Positions 54,205 through 63,895 of a DNA stretch of 64,000 nt are shown here, piece by piece; position 1 is the stretch's first letter, and every line of letters starts with the position of its first letter. Origin of the DNA: Mesorhizobium sp. B2-7-2 (GTDB taxonomy: Bacteria > Pseudomonadota > Alphaproteobacteria > Rhizobiales > Rhizobiaceae). The stretch is from contig NZ_VFTZ01000007.1 of assembly GCF_006440775.1 (NCBI RefSeq), positions 124,001 to 188,000 of the forward strand, given 5' to 3'. Under the pieces are notes generated by a model that ran no database searches, had not been told where the DNA came from, and worked only from the letters and a program-made list of their open reading frames with translations. A program made the position numbers and the translations under genes.

Positions 54205-54570
54205 TGATCTCCCCCCTTGTGGTTACGGCTTGCGGACATCTTCTGTCACTGGCGTGACTGATCGGCGCAGGCTTGATTGCCAGGTGGTTCCCCCAATCCG
54301 TCGCTGCTTCGCAGCGCCACCTTTCCCCCCTCCGGAGGGAAAGGAAGGAAGCGTTGCTGGACGAGCGTTGACGGCAAAAAACTCGGCGCCTTTCCTCTGC
54401 CCCGTCGATCGGGGGAGAGGTGGCTCGGCGAAGCCGAGACGGAGTGGGGGTCGACCAGCGCTACATCAAACAATGCATGCGCCAAGCTGCCATGCACGCT
54501 ATCGCCAAAGACCAGCTGCTCGGAAATGTGTGCATAGCGTAGCCCCTTATGGGGGAGATTGGCGGCTTCG
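54205..54570. repeat. mosaic of family B-type palindromes
   Basis: The 447-base gap between rnhB and the ATP synthase operon is filled with pieces of the CCCCCTTGTGGGGGAGAT-type element. GATCTCCCCCCTTGTGG is at 54207, CTTTCCCCCCTCCGGAGGGAAAGG around 54322, and TCGATCGGGGGAGAGGTGGCTCGGCGAAGCCGAGACGG around 54406. CCCCTTATGGGGGAGATTGG is near 54543. This is the same family as the insertions in glyS. No gene was seen. Confidence 0.75.
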
Positions 54571-54593
54571 GCGTCCCGCTTCCCCTATCAAGC

Positions 54594-54624
54594 AAAAAAG
54601 CCGCCGGGTTTGCCCAGCGGCTTT
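54594..54624 (-). terminator. rho-independent terminator of the atp operon
   Basis: On the minus strand, AAAGCCGCTGGGC pairs with GCCCGGCGGCTTT through its outer eight bases, with an inner GGGC/GCCC, and is followed by TTTTTT. It lies about 23 bases past the atpF stop. Confidence 0.85.
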
Positions 54625-54646
54625 CTCATTCGTAACTGCGATCAGC

Positions 54647-55138
54647 TCAATTCAGCTTGGCCTTGACGTCATCCAGCGCCGACTTGAACAGATCCGCGCC
54701 GGCTTTGACGTCGACCTTGGCGGCAAGCAGCGCGCGGGCGGCCTCGACAGCGATGTCGACGGCGGTGGCGCGCACTTCGCTGACCGCCTCGCGCTCGGCC
54801 TGGCTGATCTTCTGCTCGGCAAGCGCAGTGCGCCGGGCGACATAGTCCTCAGTCTTCTTGGCCGCCTCGGAGGCAAGCAAGTCAGCCTCGCGTTTGGCGG
54901 CAGCGACGATGTCGGCGGCCTCCTTCTCGGCTTCCTTACGCTTCTGCTGATACTGGCGCAGCAGCTGCTGGGCCTCCTCGCGCAGGCGCCGTGCCTCCTC
55001 GAGCTCGCTGCTGATCTTGGCCGCGCGGGCGTCGAGCGACTTGGCAAGCATGCCCGGCACCCTCAGATAGATGACGGCGCCGAGGAAGATGATCAGGGCG
55101 ATGGTGGCCCAGAGCGTGGCGAGTGATGTGGCGTCCAT
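54647..55138 (-). CDS. atpF: ATP synthase Fo subunit b
   Basis: Subunit b forms the peripheral stalk that links the membrane Fo part to F1. The 163-residue protein has one N-terminal membrane helix (LATLWATIALIIFLGAVIYL) and a long charged coiled coil (SSELEEARRLREEAQQLLRQ and onward). ATG at 55138 begins MDATSLATLW. It is the last gene of the Fo cluster a-c-b'-b and is followed by a terminator, so the F1 genes must be elsewhere, as usual in rhizobia. Confidence 0.95.
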   Translation of the reverse strand: MDATSLATLWATIALIIFLGAVIYLRVPGMLAKSLDARAAKISSELEEARRLREEAQQLLRQYQQKRKEAEKEAADIVAAAKREADLLASEAAKKTEDYVARRTALAEQKISQAEREAVSEVRATAVDIAVEAARALLAAKVDVKAGADLFKSALDDVKAKLN

Positions 55139-55149
55139 GATCCCGCTCC

Positions 55150-55731
55150 TCACTGGCTCGCGGATTTGACCGCGGCCGCGATCTCGGCCTTGTCGGTCTT
55201 GCCGCCGACAAGCGCCTCGACGATGGCCGAGGTCGTGTCCTCGGCGATGGTGCCGACTTCCTTCATCGCCTTGGCCTTGATCGAGGCGATGCTCGCCTCG
55301 GCTTCGCCAAGCTTCTTCTCAAGCTCGGCCTCGAGCTTCTTGCGCGTGCCCTCGGCTTGCGCCTTGGCGGCGTCGTTCGCCTGCTGGCCGATCTTGTTGG
55401 CGTTGACCTTGGCTTCCGCCAGTTCCTGCTCATAGGCAGCAACCGCGGCGTCCGCCTCGCCCTTCAGCCTTGCGGCATGATCGAGGTCCTGGGCGATGCG
55501 GTCGTTGCGGACATCGATGATGCCGCCAAGACGCGGCATCACAACCCGCTTCAGGAACAGGTAGAAGAGCCCGAAGGTGATGACCAGCCACAGGATCTGC
55601 GACGGGAAGGTCTTGGCATCGAACGGCGGGAACGCTTCATGCTCCGCGGCAGGCACGGCAGTGCCGGCATGCGTATCGCCCTCGGCCGCGGCCGGCGCTG
55701 CTTCTTGCGCATAGGCAGATGTCACGAACAT
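55150..55731 (-). CDS. ATP synthase Fo subunit b'
   Basis: The 193-residue b' subunit partners with b in the peripheral stalk. An Ala/Pro/Glu-rich N-terminal extension (residues 1-40, with AYAQEAAPAAAEGDTHAG) is followed by a membrane helix (ILWLVITFGLFYLFLKRVVM). A coiled coil rich in Ala, Glu and Lys makes up the rest. Such paired b and b' genes are typical of alphaproteobacteria. It is separated from the subunit b gene by 11 bases. Confidence 0.94.
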   Translation of the reverse strand: MFVTSAYAQEAAPAAAEGDTHAGTAVPAAEHEAFPPFDAKTFPSQILWLVITFGLFYLFLKRVVMPRLGGIIDVRNDRIAQDLDHAARLKGEADAAVAAYEQELAEAKVNANKIGQQANDAAKAQAEGTRKKLEAELEKKLGEAEASIASIKAKAMKEVGTIAEDTTSAIVEALVGGKTDKAEIAAAVKSASQ

Positions 55732-55791
55732 CTCATTCCCCTGTCCCTAGAACGGGCCGCACCATGCGGCCCCTTTCGTCAGCGCCGGCTC

Positions 55792-56016
55792 TTACTTGAA
55801 GACCAGGAGCAGAGCGATCAGGAGCGAGAAGATGCCCAGAGCTTCGGTCACCGCGAAGCCGAAGATCAGGCGGCCGAACTGGCCGTCGGCGGCCGACGGG
55901 TTGCGGAGCGCACCCGAGAGGTAGCTGCCGAAGATGTTGCCGAGGCCGATGCCCGCGCCGCCCATGCCGATGCAGGCGATACCAGCGCCGATAGCAGCTG
56001 CTGCAGTTGCGTCCAT
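55792..56016 (-). CDS. atpE: ATP synthase Fo subunit c
   Basis: The 74-residue proteolipid forms the proton-driven rotor ring. It has two membrane helices joined by the polar loop [12 protein letters not shown]. The second helix contains the essential proton-carrying glutamate in [17 protein letters not shown]. The glycine-rich first helix [18 protein letters not shown] is typical. It lies between subunits a and b' on the same strand. The 75-base gap on its upstream side may allow the high expression that c needs. Confidence 0.96.
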   Translation of the reverse strand: MDATAAAAIGAGIACIGMGGAGIGLGNIFGSYLSGALRNPSAADGQFGRLIFGFAVTEALGIFSLLIALLLVFK

Positions 56017-56091
56017 TTCAAAACTCCTGTGGTTTCTCTGTTCGTTGCAGTTGGTACGTTGGGTAAGCTGGCGCCGGGGCGCCGGTGAAAA

Positions 56092-56850
56092 TCAGTGGCT
56101 CGGGTGCAGTGCGTCGTTCAGATACATGCAGGTCAGCACCGCGAACACATAGGCCTGGAGGAAGGCCACCAGCAGCTCGAGCGCGGAGAGCGCGACCGCC
56201 ATGGCAAGCGGCAGCACCGAGCCGGCGATACCGACGGCGCCAAACGCGCTCAGGCTGACGACGAAGCCCGAGAACACTTTCAGCGTGATGTGGCCGGCGA
56301 GCATGTTGGCGAAAAGACGAACCGAGAGGCTGACGGGCCGCGAGACGAAGGAGATGATTTCGATCGCCACCACCAGCGGCAGAAGATAGCCCGGCACGCC
56401 ATGCGGCACGAACAGCTTGAGAAAGCCGAAGCCGTGCTTGGCGAAGCCGTAGACGAGGACCGTGCCGATGACCAGGATCGCCAGCGTGAAGGTGACGATG
56501 ATGTGGCTGGTGACGGTGAAGAAATAAGGGAACAGGCCGATCAGATTGGCGACCAGCACGAACATGAACAGCGAGAACACCAGCGGGAAGAACTGCATGC
56601 CCTGCTTGCCCGCGGCATCGCGCAGCATGTTGCCGACGAATTCGTAGGCCATTTCGGACACCGACTGCAGGCGACCCGGAATCAAGGCCCGGCTGGCGGT
56701 GCTCATATAGAGGAAGGCGGACGCCAGGACGATCGTGACGACCATGAACAAAGAGGAGTTGGTGAAAGATACGTCGTAGCCGCCGATATGCAGCGGGATG
56801 ATCGGATGGATCTGGAACTGGTGGATCGGATCGACCTTGTCAGCAGCCAC
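56092..56850 (-). CDS. atpB: ATP synthase Fo subunit a
   Basis: Subunit a provides the two proton half-channels next to the c ring. The 252-residue membrane protein has about six segments. The essential arginine is in [20 protein letters not shown], and the C-terminal part has [20 protein letters not shown]. All features are standard. atpI lies upstream on the same strand and subunit c downstream. Confidence 0.96.
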   Translation of the reverse strand: MAADKVDPIHQFQIHPIIPLHIGGYDVSFTNSSLFMVVTIVLASAFLYMSTASRALIPGRLQSVSEMAYEFVGNMLRDAAGKQGMQFFPLVFSLFMFVLVANLIGLFPYFFTVTSHIIVTFTLAILVIGTVLVYGFAKHGFGFLKLFVPHGVPGYLLPLVVAIEIISFVSRPVSLSVRLFANMLAGHITLKVFSGFVVSLSAFGAVGIAGSVLPLAMAVALSALELLVAFLQAYVFAVLTCMYLNDALHPSH

Positions 56851-56915
56851 TTTAAATCCCCGTCAAAGCCACAAACGGCTTTTTAATTCACTTTAGCGCC
56901 CTGCGGCGCCTCACT

Positions 56916-57308
56916 TCATTCTCTCGGCTCGCGCGGCTTGCCGCCCTGGCCGAATTCCGATGCCAGTCCCGCCGAACGCAGGACATTGAGTATGCCTGCG
57001 CCAAAGCCCAGCAACAGGCCGACGATCAGACCCCAGGGCGCTATTCCCGCCACACGGTCGATGATCCAGCCCAAGCCGACACCGACCACCACTCCGGCGA
57101 TGAACTCGCTGGACAGCTTCAGCGCCTGACCGTAACCGGTCGCAGCTTTCGCTTCGTCTTTCCCCTCGGACCGGTCCGTGCGCCTCGTCGCAAGCGATGC
57201 TTCGAGATCGCGCCGGCGGCGCTCAAGTTCGTCGTCGCGGATGGTGGCTTCTGGCTGCCTGCCGCGGCCGGTTTCTCCGGTTCCGTCTGGCCCGGTTTTG
57301 TCGGCCAT
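56916..57308 (-). CDS. atpI: AtpI-type ATP synthase accessory protein
   Basis: A 130-residue protein with a polar, Gly/Arg/Glu-rich N-terminal half and two membrane helices near residues 70-87 (FIAGVVVGVGLGWIIDRVAG) and 92-110. AtpI helps assemble the c ring and may bind magnesium. It begins the operon atpI-atpB-atpE-b'-atpF. The gap before it (57309-57698) should hold the operon promoter. A family C repeat lies in that gap. Confidence 0.9.
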   Translation of the reverse strand: MADKTGPDGTGETGRGRQPEATIRDDELERRRRDLEASLATRRTDRSEGKDEAKAATGYGQALKLSSEFIAGVVVGVGLGWIIDRVAGIAPWGLIVGLLLGFGAGILNVLRSAGLASEFGQGGKPREPRE

Positions 57309-57591
57309 CGCAACCCCCCTGCCCGGGCAGACGATTGCAGTCCGTCCGCTTCTAAAGTCGCCGGCAACATAGTTAGAGGGTCCGCCCCCGTCAAGCCACG
57401 GGCCGAACTTCCGAGCGATGTATTTTTAACAGTTAAATCAATGGTTTATCGAGGTGCGACATCGTGCCCTTCACGCCCGCGTGAGGCGACGGCGCGAATC
57501 CGCGCGACAAGGCGCGTCCGCCGAGGCATTGCCGGGCGTCGGAGGAAGGATAGCCGGGGCGGTATTTAAGCGGCTCAGCTCGAGCCGCCTA

Positions 57592-57690
57592 AAGCGCGTC
57601 GCGATCCTTCAGATTCGCTCCATGCGCTTCAAGTTTTGATTCCGCGCATGTCTTTTCCCGAGACCGCTTACCACTCTCGGGAGACATGCC
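57592..57690. repeat. dispersed repeat family C
   Basis: It begins GCGCGTCGCGATCCTTCAG, then ATGCGCTTCAAGTTTTG, and ends in a hairpin with GCATGTC ... CCCGAGA ... TCTCGGG ... GACATGC arms. It lies upstream of atpI and just downstream of the sleB stop. The rest of 57309-57591 shows no gene. Confidence 0.8.
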
Positions 57691-57698
57691 TTAACGGC

Positions 57699-58880
57699 TC
57701 AGCTCCAGCCGCCGCCATAGGTGCGGTAGAAGATATGCAGGCCGATCCTGGTCATCTTGTGCATGGCCCGCGCCCAGCCCGGATGGACGTAATTGGCGTA
57801 GTAATGCGTCGATGAGCCGACCTCGGGAATGAAGATCTTGCCGGCGGTCACCGCCATGGCAACCTCCTGGGCGGTCTTGTAGGAGGCCAGGTCGGTGATT
57901 GTCTTCTTCCTGCCGTCGCAGGCAAAGGAGAACTGGCAGCGGTTGAACCAGTTGTCGTTCTGGTAGACGACGCCGCAGATCGTCTTCGGATAGGTCGGGT
58001 TGCGGACGCGGTTGAGGATCACCTGCGCCACCGCCGCCTGGCCGCGGACAGGCTCGCTGCGCGCCTCGAAATAGATGCCCTTGGCAAGGCAGGCCTGCTC
58101 GGGCTTGGAAAAGACACTCGCCGGCAGGGGGGTCTGCAGCCAGGCATGGTCGCCCTTGCCCATCGGCGGAATGAAGCGGCCATCATTCGGATCGTCCTGC
58201 AGCAGCGCCTCGAAGGGCGAAGCCTTGGCGTAGTCGGGCGCGGACTGGGCATAGGCCGTGGCAAGAATGTCCGGCTTGTCGTTGTTGACGAGAGCGACAA
58301 GTGCCGCCGGCAGCGCCGGATCCGGCCTCTTGTCCTCGCGAAGATGGAAGGCCTGGGCGATCTGGACTTCCTTGCCCTTGATGCCGGGCTTGGCGAAGGT
58401 CAACTTCAGGCCGCTGTCCATCGCGGGACGCAGCAGCGAGGAGGTGCGCTCGAAAATCGAGCCGGCGCTGAAATTCTTGGGCGGCGCGACCGGCGAGACC
58501 TTGACGATGCGGCCCTTCTTGTCGGCGCGCACGACACGATCCTCATCGGGCGTCACGCCCACGGCGCTGCCCTTGCCGCGGAAGGCGACGGTGCCCACCC
58601 CCGGCAAATTCACGCCGGAACCGGAGAGCGAGCCGGTGGTGACGGAATCGACAAAAGGCATTTCGGCGGCATGCACCGAGCCGGCGGCGGATTTCTCGAT
58701 ATAGGCGTTCCAGCGGGTGTCGGACGATTCCAGGCCGGAGATCAGGCTCGCCATATCCTGATAGGCGACGGCCGACGGAAAGCCGATCCAAATACCGAGC
58801 CCGAGCACCAAAGGAGGAAGAAAGGAACGTTTTTTCGCAACGGCGGCGGCGGCAAGCCGCAATGAAACGCGTCGATGCAC
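57699..58880 (-). CDS. SleB-type cell wall hydrolase
   Basis: The 393-residue protein has an N-terminal hydrophobic anchor or signal (LPPLVLGLGIWIGFPSAVAY) and a long variable region. The C-terminal SleB hydrolase domain (about 275-393) contains CLAKGIYFEARSEPVRGQAA, VILNRVRNPTYPKTICGVVY, CQFSFACDG and STHYYANYVHPGWA. The glutamate in YFEAR is the presumed catalytic residue. SleB enzymes are lytic transglycosylases that cut the peptidoglycan backbone; outside spore formers they serve wall turnover. It stands convergent to nothing and is followed by a family C repeat. Confidence 0.92.
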   Translation of the reverse strand: MHRRVSLRLAAAAVAKKRSFLPPLVLGLGIWIGFPSAVAYQDMASLISGLESSDTRWNAYIEKSAAGSVHAAEMPFVDSVTTGSLSGSGVNLPGVGTVAFRGKGSAVGVTPDEDRVVRADKKGRIVKVSPVAPPKNFSAGSIFERTSSLLRPAMDSGLKLTFAKPGIKGKEVQIAQAFHLREDKRPDPALPAALVALVNNDKPDILATAYAQSAPDYAKASPFEALLQDDPNDGRFIPPMGKGDHAWLQTPLPASVFSKPEQACLAKGIYFEARSEPVRGQAAVAQVILNRVRNPTYPKTICGVVYQNDNWFNRCQFSFACDGRKKTITDLASYKTAQEVAMAVTAGKIFIPEVGSSTHYYANYVHPGWARAMHKMTRIGLHIFYRTYGGGWS

Positions 58881-58982
58881 GGAACTCTCCAGAACGCTAC
58901 TGACCCCGGAGAGTCAAAATGAAGCATTAACCTTGATGCGGGGTTAACGACATCGATCGTGTTCTTTTCATGTTTGAGGAAA

Positions 58983-59012
58983 GCCGGCTTGCCGTTTCTG
59001 CGGCAAGCCGGC
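58983..59012. terminator. strong hairpin downstream of the MFS gene
   Basis: GCCGGCTTGCCG pairs perfectly with CGGCAAGCCGGC around TTTCTG, giving a 12-base-pair stem. On the minus strand it lies about 38 bases beyond the MFS stop and is followed by CTTTCCT, a weak T-tract. It may also be an mRNA-stabilising hairpin. Confidence 0.5.
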
Positions 59013-59049
59013 GAAGAATCTGGCCTGGGTGAACAAGGCGTGGGATCAA

Positions 59050-60327
59050 TCAGGCGGGGCGCAGGAAGATCGGCCAGGCGAGCGCCGCGCAGATCGCGGC
59101 CGCGAGCCACACGCCCGGCCATGCGAAGACCACCAGCAGCCACGGAATGGCGATCGGCACCAGGCAGAAGCCGATGAACACAAAACTATTGGCCAGGCTG
59201 AGCGCGGTGCCGACATGGCCGGCCCCGGCAAGCGTGGCAAGCTCGGTATAGGCGACGCCGTGCCAGGCGGAGACGGATATGCCGGCAACGACGACCATCA
59301 GCGGAAGCAACGGCAGCAGCGACGGCGCGCCGGCAGCGCCGATCACCAGCAGCCACAGCGCCAGGAATGCTAAGGCGCTCAGCGCGCTGCAGCCTTTCAG
59401 GAACGGCTGGCGGTTGCCGTGGCGGTCGGTGAAGCGCCCGCTCCAGACACGCATCGCCATCGCGCCGGCCTGCACCGCGGCGAGGCTGGCGCTGGTCACA
59501 AAGGTGCCCATGCCGGCGAAGTCATGCAGGAAGACCGAGGCGAAGGTCAGCACCGCGACTTGCGGGAAGCAGAGCAGGCCGATAGCGGTCGAGATGCGCC
59601 ATACCTCGATGTTGCGCAACGGCGCTGGGCCAAGTGTCGCCGTGGCGGCGTGAGCGCCGCTTTCCACTGGCGGCTCGTGCAGCCAGCGCCAGGCAAACCA
59701 GGCCGAGAGCGCGGAGACGACCGCAAGCAGGCCGAAGACCGCCGTGAAGCCCAAACTCAACGCCAGCGACGGCAAGACAAGCGCGCCCAGCCCGCCGCCG
59801 AGCGGCACCGCCGTCTGCCTGATGCTCATGGCGAAGCCGCGCTCGCCCTCGCCGAACCAGCCCATGATGGCGCGCCCGCTGGAACCGTTGACGCTGCCGC
59901 CGAGCAGGCCGACGACGAGCAGGCTTGCCGACAGCAGCACGACGCCGGGAATGGCTGTCTTCGTCGGCACGACGAGCATCGCCATGATGAAGAGCCATGC
60001 CGCCGTCGCGCCGAGTCCGGTCAGGAGCACGCGGCGGTCGCCCCAGCGGTCGGTGAGCACTCCCCAGGGCAATTCGCTCAGCGCCACGCCGAGGCCGAGA
60101 AGCCCGAGCGCCAGGCCAAGCGAGGCATTATCGAGGTGGTAGCCCTGGCGCATCGCCACCGCGGTCGCTGGAATGCCGGAGAAGGTGGCGGAGAAGCCGG
60201 CATTGGCGGCGACCCCGATGCCCAGCACCTTCCAGCGATGGTTAGGGCCGAAGGCGCGGCGGGCTGAGGCTCCGGCAATGTCTCCCGCGGGCGGCTGGCA
60301 GACATTTCGTGTGACGATGGCGGACAT
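59050..60327 (-). CDS. MFS transporter
   Basis: This 425-residue protein has twelve predicted membrane helices. The MFS loop 2-3 signature WGVLTDRWGDRRVLLTGLG is followed by the equivalent loop MRVWSGRFTDRHGNRQPFL in the second half. It is a single-component transporter of unknown substrate. ATG at 60327 follows AGGAATGGAG; the upstream 35 codons of the frame were excluded. It is divergent from a LysR gene that likely controls it. The direction of transport is not evident. Confidence 0.9.
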   Translation of the reverse strand: MSAIVTRNVCQPPAGDIAGASARRAFGPNHRWKVLGIGVAANAGFSATFSGIPATAVAMRQGYHLDNASLGLALGLLGLGVALSELPWGVLTDRWGDRRVLLTGLGATAAWLFIMAMLVVPTKTAIPGVVLLSASLLVVGLLGGSVNGSSGRAIMGWFGEGERGFAMSIRQTAVPLGGGLGALVLPSLALSLGFTAVFGLLAVVSALSAWFAWRWLHEPPVESGAHAATATLGPAPLRNIEVWRISTAIGLLCFPQVAVLTFASVFLHDFAGMGTFVTSASLAAVQAGAMAMRVWSGRFTDRHGNRQPFLKGCSALSALAFLALWLLVIGAAGAPSLLPLLPLMVVVAGISVSAWHGVAYTELATLAGAGHVGTALSLANSFVFIGFCLVPIAIPWLLVVFAWPGVWLAAAICAALAWPIFLRPA

Positions 60328-60398
60328 GGCTCCATTCCTGTGATGGCCGGCTGACGGCTTGACGGACCGGATGTAGCGCCATAGCTTCATCCATAAAA

Positions 60399-60426
60399 TC
60401 AGGAAGTTTTGCACCAACAATCCTGA
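60399..60426. promoter_or_regulatory. possible LysR binding dyad
   Basis: TCAGGA at 60399-60404 and TCCTGA at 60421-60426 form a 6-base dyad with a 16-base spacer in the gap between the divergent MFS and LysR genes. Its position fits a LysR activation site. No other evidence is available. Confidence 0.35.
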
Positions 60427-60443
60427 AAACAAGGACGATCCCG

Positions 60444-61364
60444 ATGCGCCGCGTCACCTTCGACCTCGATGTCCTCAGAACCTTCGTCACGGGCATGGAG
60501 CTAGGCAGCTTCGCCAAGGCGGCCGAACGGCTTGGCCGCTCGACGTCCGCGGTCAGCGCGCAATTGAAGAAGCTGGAAGAGCAGGCTGCGACGCCGGTCT
60601 TCCGCAAGGCGGGACGCGGCCTGGCGCTCACCGAAGCCGGCGAGACGATGCTTAGCTATGCGCGGCGGCTGATCGAGCTCAACGATGAAGCGGCCTCCGC
60701 CATCCGCGACGTCGAATTGGAAGGATGGGTACGGCTCGGCCTGCAGGAGGATTTCGGCGAGGCCGTGCTGCCCGACGTGCTCGGCCGCTTCGCCCGCGCC
60801 CATCCCAAGGTTCGCATCGAAGCACGGATCGGCCGCAGCCATGACCTTGCCGAGCGTGTCCTGTCAGGCAATCTCGACATCGCGCTTGCCTGGCATGACG
60901 GCACGGCCCTGCCCTATAGCCGCCATGTCGCCGACGTGCCGGCGCGCTGGATCGGCCCGGCCAAGCCGATCGAGGCTGGTCCGCGCAATGGCGAGCCGCT
61001 GCCGCTGGTAGTGTTCGAGGCGCCGTGCCTGCTCAGAACCGTGGCGACCGAGACACTCGATCGCGCGGGCATGCCCTGGCGCATGGCCTTCTCGAGTCCT
61101 TCCCTCGGCGGCATCTGGGCGGCGGTGGCGGCGGGTCTCGGCCTGACGATCCGCACCGATATCGGCCTGCCTGCCAATGTCAGGGCAATCGCGCCGGGAG
61201 TCCTCGGGCTGCCGGCGCTGCCGACGATGGCGCTGCACCTGCATCGGAAGGACGCCGAGCTCGACCCCGTGGCGACGCGGCTGGCGGAGATCCTGCTGCA
61301 GGCGGCACTGGAGACGCTGCCGGAGGGAGCGCGAACGGGCGATGGGTTGCGAGAGGTCGCGTGA
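60444..61364 (+). CDS. LysR-family transcriptional regulator
   Basis: The 306-residue regulator has the winged helix FDLDVLRTFVTGMELGSFAK, then AERLGRSTSAVSAQLKKLEE (residues 6-50), and an effector domain with GLQEDFGEAVLPDVLGRFAR and GRSHDLAERVLSGNLDIALA. ATG at 60444 follows AAGGA. It is divergent from the MFS gene, the usual arrangement for a LysR protein controlling its neighbour. The inducer is unknown. Confidence 0.92.
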   Translation: MRRVTFDLDVLRTFVTGMELGSFAKAAERLGRSTSAVSAQLKKLEEQAATPVFRKAGRGLALTEAGETMLSYARRLIELNDEAASAIRDVELEGWVRLGLQEDFGEAVLPDVLGRFARAHPKVRIEARIGRSHDLAERVLSGNLDIALAWHDGTALPYSRHVADVPARWIGPAKPIEAGPRNGEPLPLVVFEAPCLLRTVATETLDRAGMPWRMAFSSPSLGGIWAAVAAGLGLTIRTDIGLPANVRAIAPGVLGLPALPTMALHLHRKDAELDPVATRLAEILLQAALETLPEGARTGDGLREVA

Positions 61365-61383
61365 GGTTTTGGTCCCTATCGCG

Positions 61384-61565
61384 CTCGTCATTCTATGGCG
61401 AAGCAAGGAGCGAAGCGACGCGCGCAGACCATAGAATCCTGTTACCTCGCGCAAGGAATGCAGCGGTGCAGAATTCTGAACCGCCGCGGCGCTTCTAAGT
61501 CACGGAATGGATCCTCGGGTCTGCGCTGCGTCGCTCCGCTCCTTGCTTCGCCCGTGGATGACGAA
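61384..61565. repeat. dispersed palindrome family A, full copy
   Basis: Full double hairpin between the LysR stop and the der stop (61365-61590). The left half carries CTATGG/CCATAG arms, as does the right half of the 13097 copy. The centre has GCAGAATTCTGA. Confidence 0.88.
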
Positions 61566-61590
61566 AGACCGGCGGCTGCCACCAAAGCCC

Positions 61591-63021
61591 TCACCGCTTC
61601 TTCGCCCTGCCCGCAAACGGATTGTCCGAGGTGCGCAGCGCCATGCGGATCGGCACGCCGGGCATGTCGAAGGCCTCGCGCAGGCTGTTGGTCAAATAGC
61701 GGACATAGGATTGCGGCATCGCGTCCGGGCGCGAGCAGGAGACGACGAAGCCCGGCGGGCGGGTCTTGGCCTGCGTGACGTATTTGATCTTCAGCCGGCG
61801 GCCGGCGACGGCGGGCGGCGGGTGATGCGCGAGGATGCCTTCCAGCCAGCGGTTGAGCTTGCCGGTGGAGACGCGGCTGTTCCAGACCTTGTGTGTCTTG
61901 ATGACGCTTTCCATCAGCCGGTCGAGACCGCGCCCGGTCTCGGCCGACACCGTCACCGCCTGGATGCCGCGCACCTGCGGCAGGAGCCGCTCGGTCTTTT
62001 CGCGCAGCTCGGCCAGCAGCTCCTGCGGGTTGTCGATCAGGTCCCATTTGTTGAAGGCGATCACCGGCGCCCTGCCCTCGCGGATGATGAGGTCGGCGAT
62101 CTGCAGGTCCTGCTTCTCGAACGGGATGGTGGCGTCGAGCATGATGATGACGATCTCGGCGAAGCGGATGGCGCGCAGGCCGTCCTGCACCGAGAGCACT
62201 TCCAGCTTTTCATGGATCCTGGATTTGCGGCGCATGCCGGCCGTGTCGAACAGCTTTATGCGGCGGCCGCGCCAATCCCAGTCGACCGAGATCGAATCGC
62301 GCGTGATGCCGGCTTCCGGACCGGTCAGCAGCCGCTCCTCGCCGATCAGCGCATTGATCAGCGTCGACTTGCCGGCGTTCGGGCGGCCGACGACGGCGAT
62401 GCGCAGCGGTTTGGTGTCGTCATAGGACGCTTCAGCCTCCGGGTCGGCGATGTCCTCGCCGATCAGAACCTCGCTGGCGGCGATCTCGCCGGCTTCGTCT
62501 TCCTCGTCCTCGCCGAAAGCGCGTTCCTGGCCGAGCGCTTCAATCACCGCGTCACGCAGATCCGGCATGCCCTGGCCGTGCTCGGCCGAGATCGGGATCG
62601 GCTCGCCGAGGCCGAGCTCCCAAGCTTCCAGCATGCCCCCTTGAGCGCCACGCGCCTCTGCCTTGTTGGCCACAAGCACGACCGGCTTGCCGGATTTGCG
62701 CACCACCTCGGCGAAGGTGCGGTCGTCGGGCATCAGGCCCGACTTGGCATCGACCGTGAAGAAGATGAGGTCGGCTTCGCGAATGGCGATCTCGGTCTGC
62801 TGGCGCATGCGGCCGGGCAGCGTCGAAGCCGCCGCGTCCTCGAAGCCGGCGGTGTCGATGACATCGAAGTGAAGATCGTAGAGTTTTGCCGCGTGGACGC
62901 GGCGGTCGCGCGTCACCCCCGGCGTGTCGTCGACAAGCGCCAGCTTCTTTCCGACCAGCCGATTGAAAAGAGTCGATTTGCCGACGTTAGGCCGGCCGAT
63001 GATGGCGACTTTGAAGCCCAT
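61591..63021 (-). CDS. der: ribosome-assembly GTPase Der (EngA)
   Basis: Der is an essential tandem GTPase that helps mature the 50S subunit. The 476-residue protein has two complete G domains: G1 loops [12 protein letters not shown] (residue 9) and [12 protein letters not shown] (near 212). G3 motifs DTAGFED and DTAGMRR, and G4 motifs VANKAE and AFNKWDL, complete them. A C-terminal KH-like domain and a basic end (AGRAKKR) follow. It lies 6 bases downstream of the YfgM-like gene on the same strand. Confidence 0.96.
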   Translation of the reverse strand: MGFKVAIIGRPNVGKSTLFNRLVGKKLALVDDTPGVTRDRRVHAAKLYDLHFDVIDTAGFEDAAASTLPGRMRQQTEIAIREADLIFFTVDAKSGLMPDDRTFAEVVRKSGKPVVLVANKAEARGAQGGMLEAWELGLGEPIPISAEHGQGMPDLRDAVIEALGQERAFGEDEEDEAGEIAASEVLIGEDIADPEAEASYDDTKPLRIAVVGRPNAGKSTLINALIGEERLLTGPEAGITRDSISVDWDWRGRRIKLFDTAGMRRKSRIHEKLEVLSVQDGLRAIRFAEIVIIMLDATIPFEKQDLQIADLIIREGRAPVIAFNKWDLIDNPQELLAELREKTERLLPQVRGIQAVTVSAETGRGLDRLMESVIKTHKVWNSRVSTGKLNRWLEGILAHHPPPAVAGRRLKIKYVTQAKTRPPGFVVSCSRPDAMPQSYVRYLTNSLREAFDMPGVPIRMALRTSDNPFAGRAKKR

Positions 63022-63027
63022 CCAGGA

Positions 63028-63693
63028 TCACGACACGTTGCCCGACCCGCGGATCAGCTCGGACATCAGCTGCGCGCGCTGGCGCACATTGCGCGGGGCG
63101 GCTTCATCCGAAGAGATCTGGTCGAACAGTTTGAGCGCGTCCGCCGCCTTGCCGTCCTTCCAGGCGGCAAGGCCGAGCGCCTCGCGCGCCGAATGGCGCA
63201 GCGGATTGGTGTCGGCGGTGAGCGCCTCGATGCGGCTGGAGACATCGGCGTAGGAGCCGTGGTCGACGAGCAGGAGCGCCGCCCTCAGCCGCGCGATATC
63301 GCGAATGCCGGCGGGAATGGCGTTGTCGGCGGCGACCTCGTCGAAATCCTTGACCGCGCCGTCGACGTCGCCCTTGTTGGCCTTGACGGTCGCGGCGCGC
63401 ATGCGGGCGAGCAGCGGATAGGCGCCGTAGCCGTCCTTCTCCAGCTGGTCGAGCGCGGCGATGGCCTCGTCGTTCTTGCCGTCATTGGCGAGCTTGAGGG
63501 CGGCCGAGAAGGCGTCGCCCGAGCGGTTGGCGCGGGTTTCGTCCCAATAGCGGTAGCCCACGACAGCGGCGGTGCCGAGCACGATGAGGATGGCAAGGCC
63601 GAGAATGGCCGGGCCGAAACGGTCCCATAGCTTCTGCGCCTGCTCGCGACGCATCTCTTCGTTGACTTCGCGGATAAAACTGTCGTCCGACAT
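63028..63693 (-). CDS. YfgM-like membrane-anchored TPR protein
   Basis: The 221-residue protein has a short cytosolic N-terminus (MSDDSFIREVNEEMRREQAQ), one membrane helix (AILGLAILIVLGTAAVVGYR) and TPR-like helices on the outer side. This layout matches YfgM/TPR_21 proteins, which assist periplasmic chaperones at the translocon. It lies directly upstream of der. In many proteobacteria bamB stands between them, but here it is absent. The ATG at 63693 was chosen over one codon upstream. Confidence 0.85.
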   Translation of the reverse strand: MSDDSFIREVNEEMRREQAQKLWDRFGPAILGLAILIVLGTAAVVGYRYWDETRANRSGDAFSAALKLANDGKNDEAIAALDQLEKDGYGAYPLLARMRAATVKANKGDVDGAVKDFDEVAADNAIPAGIRDIARLRAALLLVDHGSYADVSSRIEALTADTNPLRHSAREALGLAAWKDGKAADALKLFDQISSDEAAPRNVRQRAQLMSELIRGSGNVS

Positions 63694-63895
63694 CAATCAA
63701 AACCATTGCGGCCCCAGGAGGAGGCGCTTCTTGAGCCCGCGTTTTAGCGAAATTTCGTCGGCATGGAAGGGGGCGGGCCGGAAAATCGGCTGAGAATGCC
63801 GGGCGCCCACAGTCCATACCTGAACGCAACCGCGCCACATTTGCGCGATAGCCGGCTTCCGATCGGCCGGAGACGTCCCCGCCAGAAGGTTGTCA

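Noticed and set aside
61507..63630. 707-codon plus-strand frame opposite der and the YfgM-like gene
   Set aside because: It is a shadow of Der, which has complete G motifs on the other strand. The frame has no recognisable domain.
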